Shown: positions 26,941 through 35,180 of the stretch, piece after piece
How the letters are laid out: each line of letters begins with the position of its first letter
Numbering within the stretch: the first letter of the stretch is position 1
Assembly: GCF_002858675.1 (NCBI RefSeq)
Contig: NZ_PJZF01000006.1
Span: forward strand, 124,001-188,000
DNA length: 64,000 bases
Direction: 5' to 3'
From: Chimaeribacter californicus
GTDB lineage: Bacteria > Pseudomonadota > Gammaproteobacteria > Enterobacterales > Enterobacteriaceae
Notes under the pieces: generated by a model
Database searches by the model: none
What the model was told of the DNA's origin: nothing
What the model saw: only the letters and a program-made list of their open reading frames with translations
Program-made: the position numbers and the translations under genes

Positions 26941-28770
26941 TCAGGACGCAGTGGAGGGGGAGAGGCTGCTGAGGTAATTGCGCCAGCCGCCAAAGGAGGT
27001 GATCTCCTGCGCGCCGTTCAGCGCCGCAGGCTCACAGATAAACCCTTTCACCCGGCGGCCGTCCGCCAGTTCCAGCGTACCGATGCCGAGCGGGGCAGGG
27101 ATCTCCGCCACGAACTCGCCGAAGCGCGCCAGCGGCATCGCCCACAGTTCTACCGTGATGGCGCTGCCGCCCGCGTCACTGACCAGGCCGGGTTTGGGCG
27201 GCTGGGTGCCGGGCAGGGCGAACAGGCGGTAATGGGCGGCGGTGGTGGTCTGCTCCAATAACACCGCGCGGCGGGTGGTCAGCTGGTGGTTGAGCGGCAT
27301 CCCGGTGAGGTGTGCGCCCACCACCGCCACCAGCACCACCCCTTCGGTGGGCGGCAGCGGTGGGGTGAGGTAGGCGGGCGGCAGCGCACGGCCGGTGGCC
27401 CCCAGCGGCAGGGGCAGGGTTTGCTGCCAGCGCTGGCCGAAATCCGCCAGCGCGGCATCATGCCAGGCGGGGGCGATCAGCGTGATCCCGGCGGGCAGGC
27501 CATCTTCACGCAGGGTGGCGGGCAGGGCCAGCGCGCTGAGGTCGGCCAGATTGGTGAAATTGGTGTAGGTACCGAACTGGGCGTTGTAACGCACCGGCTC
27601 CTGCGCCATCTCGTCGATCGTGCGGATGGTCGGCGAGGTCGGTACCACCAGTGCATCAAAGGCGGCCAGCGTGTCGTTAATCTGGCGGGCAAGTTCCGCC
27701 CGCAGGTACTCGGCGCGCCAGGCATCACAGGCGCTGTAATTTTTACCGCCGGCAACAATGCCGCGCACCACCGGGTCCATCGCCTCCGGCTGCTCATCCA
27801 GCAGCGCGCCCACGGCCACGGTGCGCTCGGCGACCCACGGCCCCTGGTAAAGTTGCTCCGCTAATGCCCGGAACGGGCTGAAATCTACCGTCTCCAGCGT
27901 GATGCCGGAGGCTTTCAACTGCGCCAGCGCGGCAGCGAACGCCTGCGGGTTCTGCGTATCGCCGAAGAATTCCAGGCTGTCCGGCACCGCAAAGCGCGGG
28001 GCGGCGGGCATCATCACCGGGGCGGTGTGCGGGTTGCGGCGCGAATAGGCATCGGCCGCGTCGTAACCGCCTGCCGCCTTTGCCACGGCCAGCGCATCGG
28101 TGACCGTGAGGGCGAACACCGACACGCAGTCATTCAACCGGCAGGCCGGCACCACGCCCCGGTTGGAGAGCCAGCCTTTGGTGGGTTTCAGCCCGACAAT
28201 ATTGTTAAACCCGGCAGGGACGCGGCCGGAACCGGCGGTGTCGGTGCCGAGCGCAAAAGCCACCAGCCCGCGTGCCACGGCTGACGCGGAACCGGCGCTG
28301 GAGCCGCCGCTGACATAGGCCGGGTTAAAGCTGTTGCTGACCGCGCCGAACGGCGAACGGGTGCCGACCAGCCCGGTAGCGAACTGGTCGAGGTTGGTTT
28401 TGCCGAGCGCGATCGCCCCTTTGGCGCGCAGGTTCGCCACCACGGCGGCGTCATGCTCCGCCTGATAGGTAAACGCCGGGCAGGCGGCGCTGGTGGGCCA
28501 GCCGCCGACGTCGATGTTGTCTTTGACCGCGAACGGCACGCCAAACAGCGGGAACGCCGCCAGATCGCCACCCTGTTCCTCCAACCGGTGCAGCAGGGCA
28601 TCGGCCTGCTCTTTGAGCTGTTCCACCGTGGCGCGGTAAATCCAGGCATTGTCCTGCGCGTCCAGCGCGGTAAGCACCACCTGTAACGTGGTGAAAAGCG
28701 TTTGTGGCGCGGCGCGGTAGTGCTGTTGCCATTCATCAAGGGTAAAGCCGTTATAAGGAGTCGGTTGCAT
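26941..28770 (-). CDS. atzF: allophanate hydrolase
   Basis: This enzyme hydrolyses allophanate to ammonia and CO2, completing urea breakdown without urease. The 609-aa protein is an amidase-signature enzyme: catalytic Lys in VPFAVKDNIDV, Ser-cis-Ser in SGGSSAGSASAV, and nearby TDTAGSGRVPAG. A C-terminal domain of about 150 residues (from about 450) is typical of the full-length allophanate hydrolase. It is the first gene of the minus-strand locus and is preceded by a sigma-54 promoter. Confidence 0.95.
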   Translation of the reverse strand: MQPTPYNGFTLDEWQQHYRAAPQTLFTTLQVVLTALDAQDNAWIYRATVEQLKEQADALLHRLEEQGGDLAAFPLFGVPFAVKDNIDVGGWPTSAACPAFTYQAEHDAAVVANLRAKGAIALGKTNLDQFATGLVGTRSPFGAVSNSFNPAYVSGGSSAGSASAVARGLVAFALGTDTAGSGRVPAGFNNIVGLKPTKGWLSNRGVVPACRLNDCVSVFALTVTDALAVAKAAGGYDAADAYSRRNPHTAPVMMPAAPRFAVPDSLEFFGDTQNPQAFAAALAQLKASGITLETVDFSPFRALAEQLYQGPWVAERTVAVGALLDEQPEAMDPVVRGIVAGGKNYSACDAWRAEYLRAELARQINDTLAAFDALVVPTSPTIRTIDEMAQEPVRYNAQFGTYTNFTNLADLSALALPATLREDGLPAGITLIAPAWHDAALADFGQRWQQTLPLPLGATGRALPPAYLTPPLPPTEGVVLVAVVGAHLTGMPLNHQLTTRRAVLLEQTTTAAHYRLFALPGTQPPKPGLVSDAGGSAITVELWAMPLARFGEFVAEIPAPLGIGTLELADGRRVKGFICEPAALNGAQEITSFGGWRNYLSSLSPSTAS

Positions 28771-28811
28771 CTGCTGAATTCCACCCTGTACACAAGATTG
28801 AATTCACCAGA

Positions 28812-28826
28812 GCAAAGTGCGTGCCA
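28812..28826 (-). promoter_or_regulatory. sigma-54 (RpoN) promoter for the urea degradation operon
   Basis: On the minus strand this reads TGGCACGCACTTTGC, an exact match to TGGCAC-N5-TTGC, about 42 bases before the atzF start. Sigma-54 control fits a nitrogen-scavenging operon driven by NtrC. An imperfect GCACC...GACC element at about 28888-28904 (about 65 bases upstream) might be half of an NtrC enhancer, but is weak. Confidence 0.82.
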
Positions 28827-29001
28827 CAATGCAATTTATTGATATACATAGGGTATTTGTTTGTGGTGACAAAAAGGTGGGAGGCTGTGCACCAGCGTTG
28901 ACCATTTTCTGCGCGCTGAAGGCGCACACCGGCGGGGTGCCGGATTTGCGCTGGGCGGGCTATGATGATCACCATCATTGACTCAGCAACGGTGAGGCGG
29001 C

Positions 29002-30471
29002 ATGCGGTTTCGGGCATTCAGGAAGAGGGCGAAACGCCTGGCGATTATGGTGGCCGTCGCGGCCGTGACGCTGTTTACGGTGCGGGTGTATGACACGCAG
29101 CGCGGCCCGGCGCTGGAGCCGTGGCACACCGAAGCGCCGCCTGAGCTGGAGGCTGCCGCGCTGGACCACACCGACTGGGCAGGCTACCTGAAGGCCGAGC
29201 AAGTGGCGTTTGATGACGTCTACCGCAATGTGACGCAGAAACTCGACAGCAGCGAGCGTTTGCCGCTCAACCGCTATTTCGAGGGCAGCCCGATCTACCC
29301 GGAGCATTTCCGCCACGACTGGAACCGCTCGTATGAACTGGTGCCGCCGGGCCAGCCGCGCGGCGCGGTGGTGATGCTGCACGGGCTGACCGATTCCCCC
29401 TACAGTTTGCGCCACCTGGCGGCGCACTACCGGCAGCGCGGCTGGCTGGTGGTAGGGATCCGGTTACCGGCGCACGGCACGGTGCCGGGTGCGCTGACCC
29501 GCGTCAGCTGGGAAGACTGGCTGGCCGCCACCCGGCTGGCGGTGCGTGAGGCGCGGGCAAAAGTGGGGCCGGGTGCGCCGCTGCAACTGGTGGGCTTTTC
29601 CAACGGCGGCGCACTGGCGATGAAATATACGCTGGATGCTTTGCAGGATAACACCTTGCCGCGGCCGCAGCGGGTGATCCTGATTTCGCCGATGATAGGC
29701 GTCACCGCTTACGCCCGCTTTGCCGGGATCGCCGGCTGGCCCGCCGTGTTCCCGCCGTTTGCCAAAGCGGCCTGGCTCAGTATTCTGCCGGAGTTCAACC
29801 CGTTCAAATATAACTCGTTCCCGGTCAACGGCGCGCGCCAGTCCTGGCAGTTAACCCAGGCGCTGCAACAGCAGATTGCACAGGCGCAGCGCAGCGGGCA
29901 GCTGGCGCAGCTGCCGCCGGTGCTGACGTTCCAGTCCGTGCTGGATTCCACCGTCAGCACCCGCGCCGTGGTGGATGCCCTCTATAACCGGTTGCCGGCC
30001 AACGGCAGTGAGCTGGTGCTGTTTGACATCAACCGCCGGGCGGATTTCGGCCCGCTGCTCAGGCCGGATGCGGACACCGCGATCGATACGCTGCTGCCCG
30101 CACCGCCGCGCCGCTACACCACCACCATCATCAGTAATGGCCCGCAAAGCGCGGTTACCGCCGGGGATTCCGCCGTCGCCGTCAGGCTCAGCGCCGGGCA
30201 ACGGGTGCCGCAGCAACAGGTGCTGGGCATTCCTTACCCGCCGGAGATCTATTCGCTGTCCCATGTGGCGCTGCCGTTTCCGGCTGATGATTCGCTCTAT
30301 GGCCGCACGCCCACGGAGCCGCATCAGTTCGGCATCAGCCTGGGAACGCTGGCGTCGCGCGGGGAGCGCGGGGCGCTGGTGGAGAGTATGGATGCGCTGA
30401 TGCGCATCGCATCGAACCCGTTTTACCCCTATCTGCTGGCGCGGATTGATCAGGGCATCGGTCAGGAGTGA
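29002..30471 (+). CDS. membrane-anchored alpha/beta hydrolase
   Basis: The 489-aa protein has one N-terminal hydrophobic segment (about 12-30), then a periplasm-facing region. The alpha/beta hydrolase core starts near residue 115: VVMLHGLTDSPYSLRHLAAH (oxyanion HG), then the nucleophile elbow VGFSNGGALAMKY with Ser near 210. LSHVALPFP near residue 420 could supply the His. It looks like a carboxylesterase or lysophospholipase-type enzyme. The substrate is unknown. Its stop overlaps the convergent HD gene by 10 bases. Confidence 0.82.
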   Translation: MRFRAFRKRAKRLAIMVAVAAVTLFTVRVYDTQRGPALEPWHTEAPPELEAAALDHTDWAGYLKAEQVAFDDVYRNVTQKLDSSERLPLNRYFEGSPIYPEHFRHDWNRSYELVPPGQPRGAVVMLHGLTDSPYSLRHLAAHYRQRGWLVVGIRLPAHGTVPGALTRVSWEDWLAATRLAVREARAKVGPGAPLQLVGFSNGGALAMKYTLDALQDNTLPRPQRVILISPMIGVTAYARFAGIAGWPAVFPPFAKAAWLSILPEFNPFKYNSFPVNGARQSWQLTQALQQQIAQAQRSGQLAQLPPVLTFQSVLDSTVSTRAVVDALYNRLPANGSELVLFDINRRADFGPLLRPDADTAIDTLLPAPPRRYTTTIISNGPQSAVTAGDSAVAVRLSAGQRVPQQQVLGIPYPPEIYSLSHVALPFPADDSLYGRTPTEPHQFGISLGTLASRGERGALVESMDALMRIASNPFYPYLLARIDQGIGQE

Positions 30472-31064
30472 GGGCGGTCAGCGTTCAGGTAGGCGCGTTC
30501 GGTGTCGCGGAACCATTGCGCCGGGACGTTGTACGGCGGCTGGTGCAGGCTGTCGAGTGCCTGGTCAATGATCTTGCGGGCGCGCTTCCACAGAGTTTTG
30601 TTGCCCTCTTTCAGCACCTCAAGCTGTAACCGTTTTTCGATCAGGTAGGTTTTGGCGAAGTCAGCATCATATTCCAGGATCTCATCAAGGTTATCGATCA
30701 GATCCGCCAGTTTGATGGTTTTGGCCTGTGGGCTGGCCTGCGCAGTGTGGCGGCGGTCGAGATTTTTCCGCTGGATGCGGTCACCTTCGTCCGGCTGGCT
30801 GGCGTTGGTCAGCATCCCCACCAGCATGGCCACCTCCAGCCCGAATTCACGCTCAATGTCATGAAGGGTGGCGGGGGTGTCTTCTACCGTGTCATGCAGC
30901 CAGGCAGCGGCCAGCATCGCTTCAGTATGCGGCACGCGGCTGACAATTTCCGCGACGGCGCGCGGATGCACAATGTAAGGATCGTCCGTATACTTGCGGC
31001 GCTGGTTAATGCCGGCGTGGGCTTTGCCCGCAAACAAACGGGCGCGTTCAACTAAAGTCGTCAT
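30462..31064 (-). CDS. HD-domain phosphohydrolase, SpoT/MESH1-like
   Basis: The 200-aa protein has the HD-type metal site spread over HPRAVAEIV, AAWLHDTVEDTPATLHDIEREFG and KLADLIDN, the arrangement of the hydrolase domain of RelA/SpoT and of small alarmone hydrolases. There is no synthetase domain. It could hydrolyse (p)ppGpp or another pyrophosphorylated nucleotide; this is inferred from the fold. It ends inside the 3' end of the convergent hydrolase gene. Confidence 0.82.
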   Translation of the reverse strand: MTTLVERARLFAGKAHAGINQRRKYTDDPYIVHPRAVAEIVSRVPHTEAMLAAAWLHDTVEDTPATLHDIEREFGLEVAMLVGMLTNASQPDEGDRIQRKNLDRRHTAQASPQAKTIKLADLIDNLDEILEYDADFAKTYLIEKRLQLEVLKEGNKTLWKRARKIIDQALDSLHQPPYNVPAQWFRDTERAYLNADRPHS

Positions 31065-31274
31065 GAATTTCTCCCTTTATCCCTGTGGCGCGGCCTGCAT
31101 CGGCAGGCAAGAAACATGCACGCCAACCCCTATGGCTCATGCAGAAGAAGGCGGCTCATACGCTTTGTGACTCCTTTCAAGATAGCGTGGTTTACCGCAT
31201 TACGCCGCTTACCGCCCGCTTTTTCAGAGCAGACTTAGGCTGCGGCGCGCTTTTACATAATGAAGTCTTGCTAT

Positions 31275-31292
31275 TATATCGTACACTATCTA
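31275..31292 (+). promoter_or_regulatory. OhrR operator-like element before ohrR
   Basis: TATATCGTACACTATCTA matches TATATAGCACACGATTTA upstream of ohr at 14 of 18 positions. It ends 10 bases before the ohrR start, overlapping the likely -10, which suits autorepression. Confidence 0.55.
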
Positions 31293-31302
31293 TATTGACA
31301 CC

Positions 31303-31767
31303 ATGAACATGAAAACAGATGACGTTTTGCCTGACCTGCCGATGATGCACCTCGACCAACAGATGTGCTTCGCGCTCTATTCCGCCAACCTGGCGTTGCA
31401 CAAAGTGTACCGCACGTTGCTGGCGCAACTCGGCCTCACCTACCCGCAATACCTGGTGATGCTGGTGTTGTGGGAGCGGGATGGCGTCACGGTTTCTGAG
31501 ATTGGCGAGCGGCTGTTTCTTGACTCCGCCACCCTCACGCCGCTGCTGAAACGGCTGGAGAGTGCCGGGCTGTTGATGCGCCGCCGTGCCGCCGCCGATG
31601 AGCGTCAGGTTCTGATTACCCTGACCGACGCCGGGCGTGACTTACGCTCGCAGGCGCAATCGGTGCCGGAAGCGGTGGCCTGTGCCGCCGCGTGCAGCAC
31701 CGAGCAGTTGAACGGCATTAAGCAGCAGCTGGAATTGTTGCGCGGCAACCTGTTGAAGAAGGGCTGA
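31303..31767 (+). CDS. ohrR: organic hydroperoxide sensor/repressor OhrR (MarR family)
   Basis: The 154-aa MarR-type winged-helix dimer has the reactive peroxide-sensing cysteine in [12 protein letters not shown] (Cys22) and further cysteines at 127 and 131, so it looks like a two-Cys type OhrR that forms a disulfide on oxidation. The DNA-binding part is [23 protein letters not shown] with wing RRAAADERQ. Upon oxidation it should release ohr, 180 bases downstream in the same direction. The Shine-Dalgarno is weak; ATG 31309 is an alternative start. Confidence 0.92.
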   Translation: MNMKTDDVLPDLPMMHLDQQMCFALYSANLALHKVYRTLLAQLGLTYPQYLVMLVLWERDGVTVSEIGERLFLDSATLTPLLKRLESAGLLMRRRAAADERQVLITLTDAGRDLRSQAQSVPEAVACAAACSTEQLNGIKQQLELLRGNLLKKG

Positions 31768-31861
31768 CAGGCTGCCCTGCCCGGCAGCTTCATCGTTGGG
31801 CAGGAGGTAAAATCCGCGACATCGCGGCGCGCTGCTCTATACTTAGTATGTTACGCTTATT

Positions 31862-31885
31862 TATATAGCACACGATTTAATCGTG
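31862..31885 (+). promoter_or_regulatory. OhrR operator-like palindrome before ohr
   Basis: CACGATTTAATCGTG (31871-31885) is a perfect 7-bp inverted repeat around one base. It overlaps the 18-bp element shared with the ohrR promoter, and lies about 63 bases before the ohr start. Confidence 0.6.
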
Positions 31886-31947
31886 AGCTTGTGCACCATC
31901 AGCCCGGCCCTGCGCCGGTCTCTTCCTACCCAAAGAAGGAAATGTGT

Positions 31948-32373
31948 ATGTCTATCGAAAAAGTTGTTTACCAGGCCCATGCCAAAGCCACCGGCGGCCG
32001 TGATGGCCGTGCTACCTCGTCAGATGGCGTGCTGGATGTGAAACTGGGCGTGCCGAAAGAGATGGGCGGTGCAGGTGGTGAAGCCACCAACCCGGAGCAG
32101 CTGTTTGCGGCCGGTTACTCCGCCTGCTTCCTCGGCGCGCTGAAATATGTGGCGTCACAGGAAAAGGTAAAAATCCCGGCTGAGGCGCAGATTGAAGGCA
32201 CCGTCGGCATCGGCCCGGTACCGACCGGCTTTGCGATTGAAGTGCAGCTGGACATCAGCCTGCCGGGCGTTGAGCGCAGCGTAGCAGAAGATCTGGTGAA
32301 GAAAGCGCACGTGGTTTGCCCCTATTCAAACGCCACCCGCGGCAATATTGATGTGACCCTGAACATCAAATAA
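31948..32373 (+). CDS. ohr: organic hydroperoxide resistance protein Ohr
   Basis: Ohr is a thiol peroxidase that reduces organic and fatty-acid hydroperoxides using lipoyl partners. The 141-aa protein is typical in length, with the peroxidatic Cys60 in [12 protein letters not shown] and resolving Cys124 in [21 protein letters not shown] precedes ATG 31948 ([10 protein letters not shown]); ATG 31942 is possible. Together with ohrR it makes a peroxide-induced pair. Confidence 0.95.
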   Translation: MSIEKVVYQAHAKATGGRDGRATSSDGVLDVKLGVPKEMGGAGGEATNPEQLFAAGYSACFLGALKYVASQEKVKIPAEAQIEGTVGIGPVPTGFAIEVQLDISLPGVERSVAEDLVKKAHVVCPYSNATRGNIDVTLNIK

Positions 32374-32410
32374 GTCTGTTTTCGAAAACAAAACATTATC
32401 GTTGTTTATA

Positions 32411-32438
32411 AAAAAGAGGGATCTTCCCTCTTTTTTTA
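32411..32438 (+). terminator. rho-independent terminator of ohr
   Basis: AAAAGAGGG-ATCT-CCCTCTTTTTTT forms a hairpin with a long T-run, 37 bases after the ohr stop. Confidence 0.92.
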
Positions 32439-32607
32439 TCAATTGCCTGTTTTCATCGCCTTTTCGGAAATTTTCGCTGCTTTTCGCTCGGAATTTTCTG
32501 GGTTTGGTGATTCATTAAGCATTTATTCAGCAGCTAAATGAACCTGATTTGATCAATAATGTCTGATTGATTCAGATTGCGTTATCGGACCGGGGTTCAG
32601 ACAGTAC

Positions 32608-34284
32608 ATGAATAGAGTTAAAACTCTATCGCAACAAAATCTTTCTCTCTTGTTAGCGATTTATATCGGCATTTTTCTTAATTTTTCCGTTTTTTACCGT
32701 CGTTTTGACACCTTCACCCAGGGCGTACATACCTTACAACTGATTTCCGCCGTGACGGAAGTGATTGCCATTGTGCTGTTCACTTTCTTCGTGATGCGTA
32801 TGGTGTCGCTTGGCGGCAAACTCTTTTACCGCCTGATTGCCTCACTGCTGGTGCTGGTTTCCGTGGCAGCCAGCTACTACATGACTTTTTTCAACGTGGT
32901 GATTGGCTACGGCATTATTGTGTCGGTAATGACTACGGATGTGGATCTGTCGAAAGAGGTGATTGGCTACCACTTTATCCTGTGGATGGCGGCTGTCAGC
33001 GCCTTGCCGCTGCTGTTGATCTGGAAAAATAACCTCAGCTTTACCCTGATCGAGCAGATCAAAACGCCGGGCCACCGCATCAAACCGCTGGCGGTGCTGC
33101 TGGGCGTCGGGTTGCTGGTCTGGCTGCCGCTGCGCCTGCTGGACATGGAGCAGTCCGCCAACGAGAAACTCACCAATATTGATATGCCGAGCTACGGCGG
33201 CGTGGTGGCGCACTCTTATCTGCCGTCTAACTGGCTGGCAGCGCTGGGGCTGTTTGCCTATACCCAGTATGACGAAAGCCAGGACGCGGAAGATCTGGCT
33301 AACCCGGCCAAACAGTTCACCTATATCCCCCCGGCGGGTATCGATGATACCTACGTGGTGTTTATCATCGGTGAAACCACCCGCTGGGACCACATGGGGA
33401 TGCTCGGCTATAACCGCGACACCACGCCGCGCCTCTCCAAAGAGAAGAACCTGGTGGCCTTCAAAGGCACCTCGTGTGATACCTCCACCAAGCTGTCACT
33501 GCGTTGCATGTTCGTGCGTGAGGGCGGGGTAGAAGATAACCCGCAGCGCACGCTGAAAGAGCAGAATGTGTTTGCTGTGTTGCGTTCGCTGGGCTTTACC
33601 TCGGAGCTGTTCGCCATGCAGAGCGAGGTGTGGTTCTACAACAACACCAACCCGAACAACTTCTCATTCCGTGAGCTGATTGCCTCTGAAAAACGCAACG
33701 ACGGTAAACCGGTAGACGACATGCTGCTGGTGAATGAGATGCATGAATCGCTGAAACGCTACCCGACCGGCAAGCACCTGATCGTGCTGCACACCAAAGG
33801 CTCGCACTACCTCTACTCCCAGCGCTACCCGCGTGAGTATGCGCGCTACACCCCGGAGTGCATGGGCGTGGACCAGTCCTGCAGCAAGCAACAGCTGATC
33901 AACGCCTTTGATAACAGCGTGCTCTATACCGACAGCTTTATTGATAACGTCATCGATCAGGTGCGCGACAAGAAAGCGCTGGTGTTCTATGCCGCTGACC
34001 ACGGGGAGTCGATTGACGAGAATTACCATTTCCACGGCACGCCGCGTGAAATGGCGCCGCCGGAGCAATTCCGCGTGCCGCTGATGGTCTGGGCCTCGGA
34101 CAAATTCCTCGCCCAGCCGGAGCACCGCAGCGCCTTTGAGCAGTTGCAGGCGCAGCAGCGCATAGGGGAAACCCATCGCCACACTGAGCTGTATGACTCG
34201 ATTCTGGGTTGCCTGGGCTACACCTCGCCGGACGGCGGGATCAACCCGAAAAACAACTGGTGCCACCTGCCCAATAAGGCGTAA
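32608..34284 (+). CDS. eptB: Kdo2-lipid A phosphoethanolamine 7''-transferase EptB
   Basis: EptB adds phosphoethanolamine to the outer Kdo of LPS at the inner-membrane outer face. The 558-aa protein is close to E. coli (about 563) and collinear with it. It has about five N-terminal membrane helices (to about 180), then a periplasmic sulfatase-like domain with [19 protein letters not shown] (metal-binding GET), the nucleophile Thr region [26 protein letters not shown] and [11 protein letters not shown]. Cysteine pairs typical of the family are present. The neighbour tRNA-Pro and dpp operon reproduce the E. coli order. Confidence 0.95.
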   Translation: MNRVKTLSQQNLSLLLAIYIGIFLNFSVFYRRFDTFTQGVHTLQLISAVTEVIAIVLFTFFVMRMVSLGGKLFYRLIASLLVLVSVAASYYMTFFNVVIGYGIIVSVMTTDVDLSKEVIGYHFILWMAAVSALPLLLIWKNNLSFTLIEQIKTPGHRIKPLAVLLGVGLLVWLPLRLLDMEQSANEKLTNIDMPSYGGVVAHSYLPSNWLAALGLFAYTQYDESQDAEDLANPAKQFTYIPPAGIDDTYVVFIIGETTRWDHMGMLGYNRDTTPRLSKEKNLVAFKGTSCDTSTKLSLRCMFVREGGVEDNPQRTLKEQNVFAVLRSLGFTSELFAMQSEVWFYNNTNPNNFSFRELIASEKRNDGKPVDDMLLVNEMHESLKRYPTGKHLIVLHTKGSHYLYSQRYPREYARYTPECMGVDQSCSKQQLINAFDNSVLYTDSFIDNVIDQVRDKKALVFYAADHGESIDENYHFHGTPREMAPPEQFRVPLMVWASDKFLAQPEHRSAFEQLQAQQRIGETHRHTELYDSILGCLGYTSPDGGINPKNNWCHLPNKA

Positions 34285-34379
34285 TGGCGTGCTGTTGAAT
34301 TAATAAACAGTTGATGAAAAGCATAGAAAAAAGGGATTGACGGTAGAGGCGCAGCGGCAGTAAGATGCGCCCGCACTCT

Positions 34380-34456
<77 letters not shown>

Positions 34457-34484
34457 AATTCTGCATCACGGTTCCCGACCCGTG

Positions 34485-34525
34485 AAATAAAAAACCCGCA
34501 ACCTCTGGTTAGCGGGTTTTTTATT
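34485..34525 (+). terminator. terminator after tRNA-Pro
   Basis: AAAAAACCCGC...GCGGGTTTTTT forms a hairpin with a T-run about 30 bases after the tRNA 3' end. Confidence 0.88.
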
Positions 34526-34642
34526 GCCTGCGAGTTGCCGTTCTGCCTGCTGTGCGGGTAAGGCGGTGATAAAAAACGGGTGCTGAAGGCCCGGCCTGAC
34601 AATGCTCAATCAGCGGGGCGATTGGCCGCCCCGCTGCTGCTC

Positions 34643-34792
34643 TTAACGTTTAACTTCGTAGGCTAATACCGCTGCAAGCGTGGTGTTTCCCATGGTGACC
34701 TGTAATTCACAAAGTGAATCACGTACCAGCCAGGTAAAAACCAGGATGGTAAAGCACACCATAAAAACCCCGGTATTAAACTTCTGCAGCAT
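34643..34792 (-). CDS. Hok/Gef-family type I toxin, third locus
   Basis: The 49-aa single-helix membrane toxin starts MLQKFNTGVF and has a hydrophobic span 8-23, WLVRDSLCELQV (the Hok signature with RDSLCE) and tail AYEVKR. It is too short for most gene finders. GGAGG sits 8 bases before ATG 34792. An in-frame ATG five codons earlier exists, but a stop precedes it closely, so there is no long in-frame Mok extension as in the tandem pair. The sequence is clearly diverged from the two copies near 4 kb, so this is an independent locus. Confidence 0.87.
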   Translation of the reverse strand: MLQKFNTGVFMVCFTILVFTWLVRDSLCELQVTMGNTTLAAVLAYEVKR

Positions 34793-34819
34793 ATCAGTTT
34801 CCTCCATTGCCTTGCGGCG

Positions 34820-34895
34820 GTTAAGAGGCTAACATCCACATTGTTCAGGTGTGAGTGTTAGCCCCACGTTGGTGTATACCTCGTGGGGCTTTTCT
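34820..34895 (+). ncRNA. Sok-type antisense RNA of the third hok locus (5' end approximate)
   Basis: On the plus strand AGCCCCACG...CGTGGGGCTTTTCT (34860-34895) forms a terminator hairpin in the hok leader, pointing away from the toxin. A second hairpin GGCTAACA...TGTTAGCC (34827-34863) precedes it. Position and orientation match Sok RNAs. Confidence 0.62.
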
Positions 34896-35180
34896 CTGCC
34901 TGACCGATGCTTAAGCCAGACAGCCTTAAGCACCCGCCGCGCAGTGTACGCCTTATTTCCTGATGCTATCCCCTTTTAATCATTGATATTTTTTGCTCGC
35001 ACGAATAAAAGCAATTCATTGCTAAATAAATCGTTTTAATGCGACTAAATAAGGGGAGTGAAACCTGTAACAGGAACCTGTCATTAATAACGCGGTGAGA
35101 AAAAGGAATATTTCTTATAACGGCAGGGAAGGGCGGGAAATAATAATGGCCGCCCGCAGGCGGCCGGGAAATAGTCGTCT
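34896..35180. other. noncoding region between the hok3 leader and the Rieske oxidoreductase gene
   Basis: The region is AT-rich with no coding frame. It should contain the promoter and 5' part of the third hok mRNA (minus strand). A short GGCCGCCCGCAGGCGGCC inverted repeat (35148-35165) lies just after the oxidoreductase stop and may act in its termination. Confidence 0.45.

Noticed and set aside
28923-28939. GCACACCGGCGGGGTGC as an NtrC enhancer
   Set aside because: It is palindromic, but the spacing between GCAC and GTGC is 9 rather than the 7 of known NtrC sites.
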